Shown: positions 12,638-23,815 of the stretch, in pieces
Position numbering within the stretch: position 1 is the stretch's first letter
How the letters are laid out: each line of letters begins with the position of its first letter
NCBI GenBank assembly: GCA_029379385.1
Contig: CM055608.1
Span: 18,474,350 to 18,538,349, forward strand
Origin: Quillaja saponaria
Taxonomy: Eukaryota > Streptophyta > Magnoliopsida > Fabales > Quillajaceae
Reading direction: 5' to 3'
Length of the DNA stretch: 64,000 nt
Position numbers and translations under genes: made by a program
The notes under the pieces: model-generated
The model's input: the letters and a program-made list of their open reading frames with translations, nothing else
Database searches by the model: none
What the model was told of the DNA's origin: nothing

Positions 12638-12699
12638 ACTTTTCATTTCTTAAATATTTGAGAATTTAAAATTATAAGTAAAAAAATTTAGTGAAAATG

Positions 12700-13120
12700 A
12701 TATCTTATTTTTTTAAGGTATTGATATTATGTAATAGAAAAATAAAGTTTATCTATTACTACATATAAAAAATGTAATTGGTAGTGTACCAAAATCAAAG
12801 AATATAATTGTGATACGACTAACTTTGTAGGTAAGATATCAATAATACCAAGTAAGTCTCAAGTAGAGATATCAATAAATTAAAAATATATAAAATAAAA
12901 ATAAAACAAACATTTTTTAGTGGAAAAATTATTTATTAAGTTATTAATATTATTTAATTGAAAAAATAGAAATTTATTTGTTATTACATAGAAAAAATAT
13001 AATTGGTAGTGTACCAAAGTCAATGAATATAATTGTGATATGGCTAACTTGATAGGTAAGATATCAATGAATACTAAGTAAGCCTCAAGTAAAAATATAA
13101 ATAAGTTAAATCGAATTGCG
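12700..13120. repeat. 225-bp imperfect tandem repeat
   Basis: The block containing 'aattggtagtgtaccaaa' occurs at 12776 and again at 13001, with flanking 'taggtaagatatcaat' and 'aagtaagyctcaagta' in the same order. Very AT-rich and non-coding. Confidence 0.8.
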
Positions 13121-14150
13121 ATTTAACTTGATTTGACATGACATACATGTGATCCAACTGAATTTAGATAACATGACACGTATGTCTGTGGAGTTCCCTC
13201 TTATTAAGGGTGAGTGTACTTGTCCATCCTTAGCCATGACATGGCCAGGACTGAGAAGTCCTCGCCATTCTCTTGCCTATTGGAGGAACATCTTTTTCCT
13301 AGACCTCCCTTGCCATACTAGCGAGGAGAAATGTTGAGTCACTGCCACCTTGCTCGCCCATTCCTTGCCATTGCCTCTTTAAACCCATGCTACTTTGGTT
13401 CCAGGGGAAGTTATAGATCATCACTATTCCCTCGCAATTAATGGGTTGCGTTTTGAATCCCCTTGCCACTCCCTCGCTATGGCCTTGCCATACTGGGTTA
13501 TATTTTCGCATTCTCTCGCTAAACACTCGTCATTATTGAATATTTTTTTGACAATGCCAATTCTGTTTTCTTATGTTCCCTTCATTTTACAAGATAAACC
13601 TGCTTAAAAAAAGTGCAACACATCAATAAACCCCCATCTCCCCAAGCCCTCAATAGCGTTGCAACACCACCTATTACTCAAACATTTTTTCTTTAAATTG
13701 TAAAATTTATCAATTTTCAATCAAATCAAACACTAATTTACAAAATAACTAATTATCTAAAGATCTAATAATATAATTAAAAGTCAAAAACTATCTTCAC
13801 AATAACAACTATAATAATCAAAATAAAAAAAATCAATCTAACTCAAAACTAATATCTAAATATCAAAAATCAGACCTAAAGTGGATTGAGTCATAAAGGG
13901 TTAGCCACATTTGAGCCACTGAAAATTTTTAGGACAGGTCCGGTTCCACGGTAGACTATAAGAAATTACTAAATGAGCTGTACAAGAATGAGAAACGGCG
14001 AAAGAGAAGGGCAGTCAAAAGCACATGTTGATGTTGTAAGTGCCAGCTTGGGTATGTTTTTTTGTTTATCACATCGAGACTCCTTCAGATAGCGTCTCCA
14101 ACTTCCCCACACTTATCATGTGCTCAATCAATGGGCTCCATAATTTAATC
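13121..14150. other. Intergenic DNA upstream of the CONSTANS-like gene
   Basis: No gene is supported. Part of it (13200-13530) is rich in recurring 'cttgccat/ctcgccat' words, giving short spurious frames on both strands. The rest is AT-rich. It should contain the distal promoter of the gene starting at 14344, but I recognise no specific elements. Confidence 0.5.
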
Positions 14151-14152
14151 TG

Positions 14153-14159
14153 TATATAT
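14153..14159 (+). promoter_or_regulatory. Candidate TATA box of the CONSTANS-like gene
   Basis: TATATAT about 190 bp before the start codon, followed by a pyrimidine-rich stretch typical of plant leaders. Position and context fit, but nothing proves use. Confidence 0.35.
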
Positions 14160-14343
14160 CTTCTCCTTCTGACCTTTCAATTCCTTCAACTCATTTCACT
14201 TTCACAGACCCCATCTACTGCTTTCTCTCAGATGACATACTGACAGTCCTCTTCCAGCTACTCCAACTTGCCTAGTGTTTACAATTCAATTCCACTTTCT
14301 GTTTGAATTTTTACCTGAATCAATTAAGAATTTCAAACGCAAC

Positions 14344-16797
14344 ATGTCATTGCCATGTGATTTTTGTAATTCCAAGACGGCGGTGTTGTATTGTAGAGCT
14401 GATTCAGCTAAGCTCTGTTTGTTCTGCGATCAACTTGTCCACTCGGCCAATCCTTTGTCACTCAAGCACGTTCGTTCTCCGATCTATGATAATTGCGGAA
14501 ACGAATCGGCTACTGTACGGTGCTCTACGGATAATCTTTCGATATGCCAAGATTGTGATTGGGACTCACATAACTGCTTGGCTTCCTCACTTCACGAGCG
14601 AAACCTGGTCCAAGGGTTTTCTGGTTGTCCCTCGCCAATTGAGCTTGCTTCTCCGCTTGGGTTCAGTTTGGAACAAAAAAATATGGTCAATATGGATTCT
14701 TGGTTGCATGAATACGAGCAAAAATTGATGAATTTCCAGGGAATTATGGTCCCAACCGTTCATTCCTCTGTTTTTATGCCAATGTCCAAAGAACAGAATT
14801 TTAGCCGCGGAAAGTACAAGGACGATATATATGAGCAACTAGTGGAGATGGGAAAGAGAGATTTAGTTCGAGTTGATAAAGATGGGGCTGATTTGGTTCC
14901 TAAAACACCTCCTATTGGACGTGCTCAGCAGGGGAATTTAGTGAGCCTAGAATTGGAGAATAATGGAGATGGCTATGACTATGACTTGCTGCTGCAGCAG
15001 CAAACGCCATTTTCGTCAGTGCTTTCTTTCGCCACGAATATGGACATGAGAAAGAAGGACTATGTAACTGAAGGAGACCTTTTTTGGGATTGCAGTCCCA
15101 CTTATCACGCAGCTCAGGTTTGTAAATTGTATTTGACTTTTAGTGATGTGTTGCTGCTCCATGTCATGTTTGTTACCTTCTCTAGTTTTTTAAGTAAGTT
15201 GGACAATATGTTCTTGCACTTCTTTGTACCTACATTGTAAAAAACAGCTTTTTTGCTCAGTAATGGTGGAAGTAACAATGAGTGGTATTGTTTACATGCA
15301 TTCATTTTGTTAAATACCCTTACTCGTAAAGATAAAGAGAGTTGCTTTTAAATGATAAAATATGTGATAAAGACAATCCTCCATTTTCCACTTGCAGGTG
15401 TGGGATTTTGAATTAAGAAAATCAAGAGACTTTGAAGAATCAACTTCAACAGCAGCAGACTGTCAATCTGAGAACAATGGTTTCACAGTCAAGAGTTATA
15501 GTGATGTTCTTGAAGAAACTAATTCCTTAACAATGCCAGAAATATTTCACAACGTAAATGAAGTGTATTGCTCAACAATTGGTGAGGATATTCTGTCAAG
15601 AAATGTAAGTCATTCTTTGTAGACACAAGCTGCTAAGCTCGGCTACTCCAGTTGTAAAAGAACTCACAACTTAACACTTGCTATGACAGTCAATGAACTG
15701 TAAGAATCCTCCAAGGAATGTGTCAAATCTAGTTTTTCTAATAGATTTAGGATTAAAAGACTTACATTATTCATCATTCTATTCTTTATTCTCTTACAAG
15801 TGGGCTAGGATGAAATAATGCATCTGCTTATTGTTGTACCTAGTATTGTTATGTTTAGATCTTTACGCAAGGTTCTGTCATACTTCAGTTTTACTCCCAT
15901 CTGATTTCTGAGAAAATTGGTGTGCCTTAAGAGCTTCATGCTATGATGGGCTCTTGTGATGTCAATTGATTAAATACTTTCAACCATTTCGTCAATCGAT
16001 CTTTCGATCTTTACGCTAGGTTCTGTCATACTTCATGTTTTAGATCTTTACAGCTGACCTTGGCTTGAAAAAAATAATAGAGAATAGGTGAGCATGGCTC
16101 CATGGGAGAGGGGAAACAATGGGTTTGTTTCTCTGGATGTTTAAACAGTCTTCAGCTCTCATTGTGCTTTCTTTGTAGACTACAGTTGAGTCCATATGTA
16201 ATTTCCAGTTACAAGTTTATTCTTAGGAATAACAATGTGATAACATTATCGAATTGTAATTAAATTAATCATATCTCAATTTTTGCTTGGCATGGACCAC
16301 TATTGACACTCCTTGTAACAAAAACTGCAGAACCAATCATATCAGTCGCCTTCTCATATAACCAAGAATGAAGTAAGAAACCATGACATTAGAGGTGGAT
16401 TATCATCAGAGTCTACAATGATTGAATCCCTGATCTGCAATGGCACAATGGAGCATCTTCTGGGTACTGGTGAAAATGCTAACAGGGGAAAAGCTGATTT
16501 TCAGTTGGATGTGCTGGCAAAGAATAGAGGCGATGCGATGTTACGCTACAAGGAGAAAAAGAAAACTCGAAGGCATAAGTTTTTTCTTTTTTATTTTTAT
16601 TTTTTATATTCTGCATTTGTGTCCATGTTGGTTTCTAAAATAGGCCTTTACATTTATAGTTTCTCTATCTCAAACAGTGGCGTGGAATTGTGAACAGGTA
16701 CGATAAGCACATCCGTTATGAGTCAAGGAAGGTTAGAGCTGATACAAGGAAGCGAGTGAAAGGACGATTTGTGAAGGCAAAGGAAACGATGACATAA
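14344..16797 (+). CDS. COL: CONSTANS-LIKE B-box/CCT transcription regulator (four exons)
   Basis: Predicted exons are 14344-15117, 15398-15604, 16331-16572 and 16698-16797, giving 440 aa with all frames consistent. Introns 1 and 2 are GT-AG. Intron 3 starts GC (gcataagt) and ends AG. The ATG at 14344 puts B-box 1 at residues 5-42, with all zinc ligands present (C5, C8, C17, D20, C25, C28, H33, H42). A B-box 2-like region follows (47-76), but the expected first Cys is Tyr48. The acidic/glutamine middle leads to a C-terminal CCT domain (about 393-435, [10 protein letters not shown] then [11 protein letters not shown]). The N-terminal pattern, including [13 protein letters not shown], best fits the COL13/14/15 branch. 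Such proteins act in the nucleus in light or flowering regulation; this copy's role is inferred. It is the only intact host gene seen here, and viral DNA begins 254 bp after its stop. Confidence 0.92.
16573..16697 (+). other. Probable GC-AG intron inside the CCT domain
   Basis: The conserved CCT reading frame (…KKKTRR then YDKHIRYE) is only restored by splicing after CGAAG at 16572 and joining at 16698. The donor is then GCATAAGT and the acceptor GAACAG. Donor context AG|GC matches known GC-AG introns. No usable GT donor keeps the conserved residues. Confidence 0.75.
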
Positions 16798-17054
16798 ATT
16801 GAAAAGTATGACATTTGAAAGTGCTCGAGAAATTTTGTCCCCTATTTTTATATATATATATATGTATAGCTCCTCCACAGCCAGTTTAATATCAATGGAG
16901 CTTTTATATTTGATGATTTCCGTAAGTGTTCAGGTACTGCATTCTATTCCCTCATTTCAACTAACAAAAACAATCAACGTTCCTGGCCTTTATTATTGAT
17001 AATTTTGGCAATTGTGATTCTTACATTTTCCACATAGCTCTAATAGTTCTCATA
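16619..17054 (+). repeat. Left copy of the 436-bp host duplication
   Basis: From inside intron 3 through exon 4 and about 257 bp of 3' flank, this segment reappears in direct orientation at 35544-35980. The two copies bracket the whole viral array exactly. They differ at a small number of sites and a short TA-repeat indel. Confidence 0.93.
16798..17054 (+). other. 3' UTR and flank of the CONSTANS-like gene
   Basis: Host sequence between the stop codon and the first viral base. It includes a short TA repeat near 16850-16864. No clear single poly(A) signal can be chosen. Confidence 0.5.
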
Positions 17055-17186
17055 TCCCATTCTGCAGGTCTTATAACTTTAAATTATAAGTTTTGAATGA
17101 GCCCATTTAAACCCAATTTTTATCTAGGATTTATGTAAAACTGATTTAGTATCTACAAAGATATTAATATAATATAAAGTACCATT
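17051..17186 (-). mobile_element. Endogenous pararetrovirus fragment A
   Basis: This matches 29573-29710 of copy C in the same orientation, that is, the C-terminal region of the viral polyprotein read on the minus strand. It starts at the host word 'cata' shared with the host flank and ends at TTGG, shared with the primer-binding site that opens copy B. It is a small inverted piece at the left edge of the array. Confidence 0.85.
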
Positions 17187-17198
17187 GGTATCAGAGCC
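17186..17198 (+). other. Viral primer-binding site, copy B
   Basis: TGGTATCAGAGCC, a perfect initiator-Met tRNA primer site, which is position 1 of Caulimoviridae genomes. A leader and the first viral ORF follow on the plus strand. The counterpart in copy C is at 35454-35466 (minus). Confidence 0.9.
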
Positions 17199-17373
17199 AG
17201 AGGTTAGTAGAGACTAGGAATAATCTTAAGTATTAGCCTATTAATCTTCATAGTTAAGACGAAACCCAGGAAATGAAGTCGAGGCATCAGAAAATTCGTG
17301 TAGTCTTTTGGAGTTAGGACGTTAAGAGTTGTATAAGTCATTTGACAATTTATTTCTTTGATTCGAAATTTTA

Positions 17374-17930
17374 ATGGCTAACATCTTAATAAAGTTCTCT
17401 AACTCTGTTAATTTTTCTGGTTCTAGTTCTAGTAGTTTTTCTATAAAAAAAATAATTATTATTATATTAGTAAAAAACATAGGAAAAGAATTACAAAATT
17501 GGAATCTACCACAAACTTCCGATAAGCATATTTAAAGAAAAAGAAGTTTTAGTCTAAAACAAAGACTATATAATCAAAACTATGGAAAAGTCAATCCCTT
17601 TAAAAGAAGGACAAGATACTTTGAAGCTTTTTTCTTTTAAATTAATTGAAGAACATAGAAAGAAGTTTAAGTATCTTCATATAGGATTGGTTTAGATTGT
17701 GTTAAAACCCTTAATAAGATCTAGATTAAATACTTTAGCTTTAATTTGTGTGAAGGATACAAGGCACAATAAATTCTCAAATTTCTTATAAGGTTGTATT
17801 GAATCAAGTTTATGTGATTGCCCTATATTTTTTAGCGGCTAGCCAAACTTTTCTATCTCCTTAACAGATCAAAACATAATGAGTGCTTTACCTTTAAATA
17901 TCCAATCGCATGGTTTTGACATGTTACCAG
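17374..17930 (+). pseudogene. Pararetrovirus movement protein region, 5' part (copy B)
   Basis: The first ATG after the primer site starts a short serine-rich lead-in, then a region collinear with 35278-34742 of copy C. Stops and frameshifts interrupt it. The frame is finally cut by the gypsy insertion at 17931. By position and its continuation at 23401 it is the N-terminal part of a 30K-type movement protein. Confidence 0.7.
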
Positions 17931-19920
17931 TGTGACACCTCACTTTCCTTAATCATTTACTTAACTTAATTAGTGCCTTAATTGAAGAGTAATTACTCAT
18001 TAATCATTAGAACATCAAAATTTCTTTTACTTTTATTCTTTTAAAACCGAATTACTGTAAATTCATTTTACTTTTTATTTTGCTTATTACAAAGAAACAT
18101 CTTAACTAGTTTCGTTAAACTTTCTTACTTAACTATTAACCTTGAACATTACTTAACTAATTTATTACCTATGAGACTTAAACTTATATCTTTAATTAAT
18201 TATTTATTTATTCATTGAACTAAGATTGATTTATAACTCTATATTCTTAATTCTCCTTTTAATACATCCTTAGTGAGTTACTACTTGGCCGATTGGTCCT
18301 ATATTCTTTACACAATTTATCCTAATTGACATCTTACCATTTGTTTCTTTTGTCCTTTAGTTAATTGACTCTTTCTTTCTCTTAAGAAATTTTCTAGTCG
18401 AATTGAACACAAAGGTTACAAAGTCATATTACACATATTAACTTACGTACTTCTTTACGTACATGGTTTTGACCAAAGAGGAGCTTTTTACACATAGTAA
18501 CAAGCTTCCTCCTAAGACACTAAGTCTAAGTCAAAACTCTAGTTACCAAATTATACAATAAGGGCCTTTACATGACCATTCCTCTCTTTGTACCAATAAT
18601 CAATCACTTACCCTTTTTCCATTACATAGACCATGCCTTTCTCTAAGGAAAACAATACACATCCATGGCTCTAATTAATCTGCACTTCAAGATGAATAAA
18701 AGTGAGTCGAACCTCAACAAGTATTCATACATAACAACGAAGGATTCTTGATGGCAATTTTAGAAATATAGGAATATGCAATGCAAATTAGCCTTTTTCC
18801 TCATTTCCTTTAAGTTTCCTAAAAGGGATTCATTTTCCTCATTTTCTCTTTCATATGCATGAATGACATAAGAGTAACATGAAGAATATAAGAGTAACAA
18901 GAAAGTAGCTTGCAAAGCAAAGATATAATGGACAAGGAATGCATGAATACTTGCCTAATACCCTTAATGTTTGTTTTTCTTTATTTTTACGCCTCCTTCC
19001 TTCCTCCTTTCCTTTCTCGATTTCCTACGGTTTTACCCTTTATTTCCTCCTAGTTCACGGTTTTGCCTTTTCTTTGATTTCCTGCTATTTTCTCTCACTT
19101 TTTTTGTTTTCTCACTTTCTCTCACTTTTGTGCACACTTTGCTTATGTATTTCGATCACCACCCCTTCCTATTTATAATGCATGGCCAAAGCTTCGATTT
19201 TAGGAGAAAGTTTTGTTTCCTATTTTACTCTTTTAGTTCTCTAAAATTACAACCTCTTACTTGTCATTCTCTAAATTAACATATGCATTTTCCTCTTAAC
19301 ACTTGTCTTTCTCCTATTTCCTAGTTTAGATTATCTCATTATTAGTAAGCAACATAGTTACTTTAAATCTCTACACATGTCCACCATAATTATTACAACT
19401 TTTTCACCATTTTCCTCCTTCTTACAACTAAACCCTTTCATTAATTGCAAGTTCTCATACTTATTCTCCTGCAAATTGTCGCACTTATTCTCCTTCTTAC
19501 ACCTAGGTCCCTTCATTAATTAAAAATTGCCACACTTAATCTTTTTCTTACACCTAATTCATCACATTTCCTTTTCTCGCAAGTAATCTATATTTTATCA
19601 TTTTTGTCTTCTTCTTCCAACGCCACCATGTAATATTTTTCCATCTGTATTCCAACGCCTACATTTGTCCATTTTTTCTATGTATTTTTTCCCTATATGT
19701 ATATATACATGTATGTATATGTATTTATGTACATGTATTTATATGTATTATATATATATATATTATTCGTATACTAATATGTATCTTATATGTATTTTTA
19801 TACATAAATGTATTATTCCTATACATGAAAAAATATGTAATTCAATTTTAATCTTATTTAACTCATAAGATAATTACTTATCCTATAATTAATTTAGGTA
19901 TTAATTTTGGGGGTGTTATA
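17931..19920 (-). repeat. 3' LTR of the gypsy element in copy B
   Basis: 1990 bp, closely similar to 21399-23395 over its whole length. Plus-strand ends are TGTGACACC... and ...GGTGTTATA. The several pyrimidine-rich open frames here (18939-19279, for example) are LTR low-complexity sequence, not genes. Confidence 0.92.
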
Positions 19921-19938
19921 ATACTCCACCCCTTTAAA
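19921..19938 (-). other. Polypurine tract of the gypsy element
   Basis: On the minus strand, TTTAAAGGGGTGGAGTAT lies directly before the 3' LTR, the usual place and composition for plus-strand priming. Confidence 0.75.
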
Positions 19939-20055
19939 AGAATTTTATCCTCTAAATTCAAGTACTAATCTAAACAATCTTTCACTAATATAAACAATCT
20001 TTCTCTTACTTTCTTTCTACTTTCTATTATTTATTTCTTTTCCCTGGCATACCTC

Positions 20056-20247
20056 AGAGTATTCACTTTATCCATCTCGGAAAATCTTAGGGTATTTACT
20101 TTGTCCATCTTGGTAAACCTTAGGGTATTCGCTTTATCCATCTCGGTAAACCTCAAGATATTCAATTTATCCATCTTGGTAAACCTCAGGGTATTCACTT
20201 TATCTATCTTAGTAAACCTCAAGGTATTTACTTTATCCCTCTTAGGG
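20056..20247. repeat. 33-bp minisatellite, six units
   Basis: Units of exactly 33 bp (consensus around 'ggtattcactttatccatct') are repeated about 5.8 times. The minus-strand frame stays open as an 11-residue repeat (RFTKMDKVNTL type). It lies just inside the purine-tract end of the gypsy element. No spacers, so it is not CRISPR-like. Confidence 0.92.
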
Positions 20248-20255
20248 AGTTAACA

Positions 20256-20520
20256 TTAACATATTGTGCCATTTAATATACACTTACCTCGAATAACGTT
20301 GTCATCCTTTTGTGTTTCTTTTTGATTTAAGGAGAATACTTGACCTGGTGCTACTGGATTCCTATGAGCTCTTTGGTCATTGACTTTTGGGTAGGTTCTA
20401 GTTATGTGATCCTCCTTTCCACAACTATAACAAATGTTGCTACCCCTCAAACAAGGCCTACCACCATGAAATCTCCCACACCTATTACGCTGTGTTTCTA
20501 CCCCATATTGACCCCTTACT
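20256..20520 (-). pseudogene. Chromovirus-type gag zinc knuckle
   Basis: Minus-strand frame 20450-20256 contains CYSCGKEDHITRTYP, a CCHC knuckle whose last Cys has become Tyr. It is followed by an APGQVFSLNQ-type linker that normally leads into protease. It ends before any protease active site. It is the only coding trace left in the element interior. Confidence 0.75.
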
Positions 20521-20610
20521 TGTTTACCTTTATCTTGCCACTAATTTGGCCTTACTTCTCTAACACCTACAGCCCTCTTGTTACTTTCATGCCATTATGC
20601 AAATTAAGGC

Positions 20611-20945
20611 TCTAGATATGGATCCATCGTAAGAGACATTGTTTCTAAGACTTACGACACATTATTTTACCATCTCATGAGACATCGCCTTTCAAGACTT
20701 ACGGCACATCTCAGTGTCATCTCATCAGACATCGCCTTGCAAGACTTGCGGCACATTATTGTACCACCTCTTCTAGATATGGATCCATCCTAAGAGACAT
20801 CGTCTCTAGACTTACGACACATTATTGTACCATCTCATGAGACATCACCTTTCAAAACTTACGGTATCTTAGTGCCATTACATGAGACATAACCCTGCAA
20901 GACTTTCGGTACATCATTTTACCATCTCTAGATAGGATCCATTCT
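20611..20945. repeat. Nested tandem repeat, about 155-161 bp higher-order unit
   Basis: The phrase 'tctagatatggatccat' starts at 20611, 20772 and, slightly altered, 20927. Within each unit, shorter steps around 'gagacatcgcctttcaagacttacgg' recur about every 50 bp. Non-coding. Confidence 0.8.
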
Positions 20946-21380
20946 ATAGTTTGAGTAACGTAATGTCATGACAAGTTACGAGTGCTAAAACCAAGCAAAT
21001 TCCACGCCTTTCCTTTTCACTATGCCTGCAACATCTATCATTTCCATTCTTTTCCTCTATTCATGCAACATTTTACATTTCCTTTCATTTCCTTATACAT
21101 GCAATATTTAGCATGTCCTTTCCTTTCCTTTCTTTTTCATGTAATATTGAATACTTCCTTTCCTCATAACTTTTCAAACAATGATCACATAACACATATA
21201 TGCAATACATGTAACATGTAGCACTTTCTTACCATATTCAACTATTCATAAACAATATTCCATGTAATATGCATATTATCAAAGCAAGAAATACATAATC
21301 AAACCTTTGGACAAAGTAGCATGTAACAGGAATTATGGCCAGTCACTCTAGGCCTCCTTTACCTACCTTTGCCCAAATCG
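20946..21380. other. Non-coding interior of the gypsy element
   Basis: Pyrimidine-rich sequence with recurring 'catttcctttcatttcc' words between the tandem repeats and the primer site. No gene is supported. Confidence 0.5.
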
Positions 21381-21382
21381 TT

Positions 21383-21397
21383 GCTTTGATACCATAA
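21383..21397 (-). other. Primer-binding site of the gypsy element
   Basis: The minus strand reads ATGGTATCAAAGCAACG-like sequence just inside the 5' LTR, one change from the initiator-Met primer core TGGTATCAGAGC. Confidence 0.8.
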
Positions 21398-21398
21398 T

Positions 21399-23395
21399 TG
21401 TGACTCCCACTTTCCTGAATCATTTACTTAACTTAATTAGTGCCTTAATTGAAGAGTAATTACTCATTAATCATTAGGACATCAAAATTTCTTTTACTTT
21501 TATTCTTTTAAAACCAAATTACTACAAATTCATTTTACTTTTTATTTTGCTTACTATAAAGGAACATCCTAACTAGTTTCCTTAAACTTTCTTACTTAAA
21601 TATTAACCTTGAACATTACTTAACTAATTTATTATTTATGAGACTTAAACTTATATCTTTAATTAATTCTTTATTTATTCATTGAACTAAGATTGGTTTA
21701 TAACTCTATATTCTTAATTCTCCTTTTAATACATCCTTAGTAAGTTACTACTTGGCCGATTGGTCTTATATTCTTTACACAATTCATCCTAATTGGCATC
21801 CTACCATTTCTTTTATTTGTCATTTAGTTAATTGACTCTTTCTTTCTCTTAAGAAATTGCCTAGCCGAATTGAACACAAAGGTTACAAATTCGTATTATA
21901 CATATTTACTTACGTACTTATTTACATACATGGTTTTGATCAAAGAGGAGCTTTTTACACATACTAATAAACTTCCTCCTAAGACACCAAGTCTAAGTCA
22001 AAACTCTAGTTACCAAATTATACAATAAGGGCCTTTACATGACCATTCCTCTCTTTGTACCAATAATCAATCACTTACCTTTTTTTCCATTACATAGACT
22101 ATGCCTTTCTCCGAGGAAACAATACACATCTATGGCACTAATTAATCTGTACATCAAGATGAAGAAAAGTGAGTCGAACCTCAACAATTATTCATATATA
22201 ACAACGAAAGATTCTTGATGGCACATTTAGAAATATAGGAATATGCAATGCAAATTAGCCTTTTTCCTCATTTCCTTTAAGTTTCCTAAAAGGGATTCAT
22301 TTTCCTCATTTTCTCTTTCATATGCATGAAGGACATAAGAGTAACATGAAGAATATAAGAGTAACAAGGAAGTAGCTTGCAAAGCAAATATGGAATGGAC
22401 AAGGAATACATGAATACTTTCCTAATACCTTTAATGTTTGTTTTTCTTTCTTTTTACGCCTCCCTCCTCCTTTCCTTGCTCGGATTTCCTTCTCCTTCTT
22501 TTCTCCTACGGTTTTACCCTTTCTTTTCCCCTATTGTACGGTTTTTCCTTTTCTTTGATTTCCCACTATTTTCTCTCACTTTCATTGTTTTCTTACTTTT
22601 TTCTCACTGTCTCTCACTTTTGTGTGCACTTTGCTTATGCATTTTAGTCACCACCTCTCTCTTATTTGTAATGCATAGCGAAGGCTTGGATTTTAGGAGA
22701 AAGTTTCGTTTCCTATTTTACCCTTTGAGTTCTCTAAAATTACAGCCTCTTACTTGTCATTCTCTAAATTAACTTATGCATTTTCCTCCTAACACTTGTA
22801 TTCCTCCTATTTCCTAGTTTAAATTCTCTTATTATTAGTAAGCCACCTGATTACCTTAATTCTCTACACAAGTCTATCATAATTATTACAACTTTTTCAC
22901 CATTTTCCTCCTTCTTACAGCTAAGCGCCTTCATTCATTGCAAGTTACCACACTTATTCTCCTTCTTACTCTTAAGTCCCTTCATTAATTGCAAATTTTC
23001 ACACTTATTCTCCTTCTTACACCTAGGTCCCTTCATTAATTACAAATTACCACACTTAATCTTTTTCTTACACCTAATTCATCACATTTCCTTTTCTAGC
23101 AAGTAACTTATATTTTATCATTTTTTTTCTTCTTCTTCCAACACCACCAAGTAATATTTTTTCATTTTTATTCCAACGACTATACTTGTCTATGTTTTTC
23201 TATATATTTTTCCCTATATTTATTTTATATATATATACTATTCATATACCAATACGTATCTTATACATATTTTTATACGTATATATACTATTCCTATACA
23301 TGAAATAATATGTAATTAAATTTTAACCTTATTTAACTCATAAGAGAATTAATTATTCTACAATTAATTTAAGTATTAATTTTGAAGGTGTTACA
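21399..23395 (-). repeat. 5' LTR of the gypsy element in copy B
   Basis: 1997 bp, starts TGTGACTCCCAC and ends GGTGTTACA on the plus strand. It is collinear with the other LTR, with few indels and high similarity, so this insertion is younger than the viral array. Confidence 0.92.
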
Positions 23396-23400
23396 ACCAG

Positions 23401-23815
23401 GATCAGAAAATGTTGTCCTAATATATAGGATCTATTACAAGATTATGAATACTATGGCACCTAATACTAGAATAGAATATAAGAAAGGTGAAACAACTTT
23501 GTTTATAGCTAATCCAGCTAAAACGAATATGGTAGTTCCTATAACGATATCTTGGGATCAGGTTAAATTACCTGAAACTTGAAAAATAGATCAAGGAGTT
23601 CTGTCAAAGAAAGTTGAAACAAGAGATTTGGAATTAGTAATAGAATACATGGACAGAGATGTAAAAATAAAATTCTTATCTAATAGAAAAATTAGGCTAA
23701 ACCTAGGAGAATCTTCTAGAAGGTCTTCTACCTCTTCTATACCTTTAACAGAAAATTAAAGGAAAAGGGTTATAAAAGGAATTATCAAGTCAAAAGATCA
23801 AATTACTTACCCATA
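23401..23815 (+). pseudogene. Pararetrovirus movement protein region, 3' part (copy B)
   Basis: The frame resumes directly after the target duplication. It carries a conserved stretch with NTRIEYKKGETTLFIANPA, typical of caulimovirid movement proteins, then a basic/serine-rich tail ending in stops near 23758. Such proteins form tubules at plasmodesmata. It is collinear with 34740-34326 (minus) in copy C. Confidence 0.75.

Larger units (their letters stand above)
17931..23395 (-). mobile_element. Non-autonomous Ty3/gypsy element inside viral copy B
   Basis: Two LTRs (17931-19920 and 21399-23395) enclose only 1478 bp. The minus-strand orientation follows from the primer site next to 21399 and the purine tract next to 19920. 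The target duplication ACCAG is exact (17926-17930 and 23396-23400). The interior has one gag zinc-knuckle piece and two blocks of tandem repeats; protease, reverse transcriptase, RNase H and integrase are absent. Ends and primer type suggest a chromovirus (Tekay/Del-like) derivative. Copy C of the virus shows the uninterrupted site near 34735-34741. Confidence 0.93.

Noticed and set aside
13149..13607. Overlapping short ORFs on both strands
   Set aside because: They are produced by repeated 'cttgccat' words, and no protein features are visible.
14275..14343. Upstream in-frame ATG of the CONSTANS-like gene at 14275
   Set aside because: It would add 23 residues before the B-box, which normally starts within a few residues of the N-terminus. 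The ATG at 14344 fits the family.
17186..17198. Primer site taken as part of an ordinary LTR retrotransposon
   Set aside because: There is no LTR before it, and the genes after it follow pararetrovirus order, with a paired copy and an intergenic promoter.
18939..19279. Hydrophobic open frames in pyrimidine-rich DNA, repeated at 22377-22772
   Set aside because: They lie in both LTRs of the gypsy element, are low complexity and have no domain.
20056..20247. Regular 33-bp repeats as a possible CRISPR-like array
   Set aside because: Units are head to tail with no unique spacers, and this is plant nuclear DNA.
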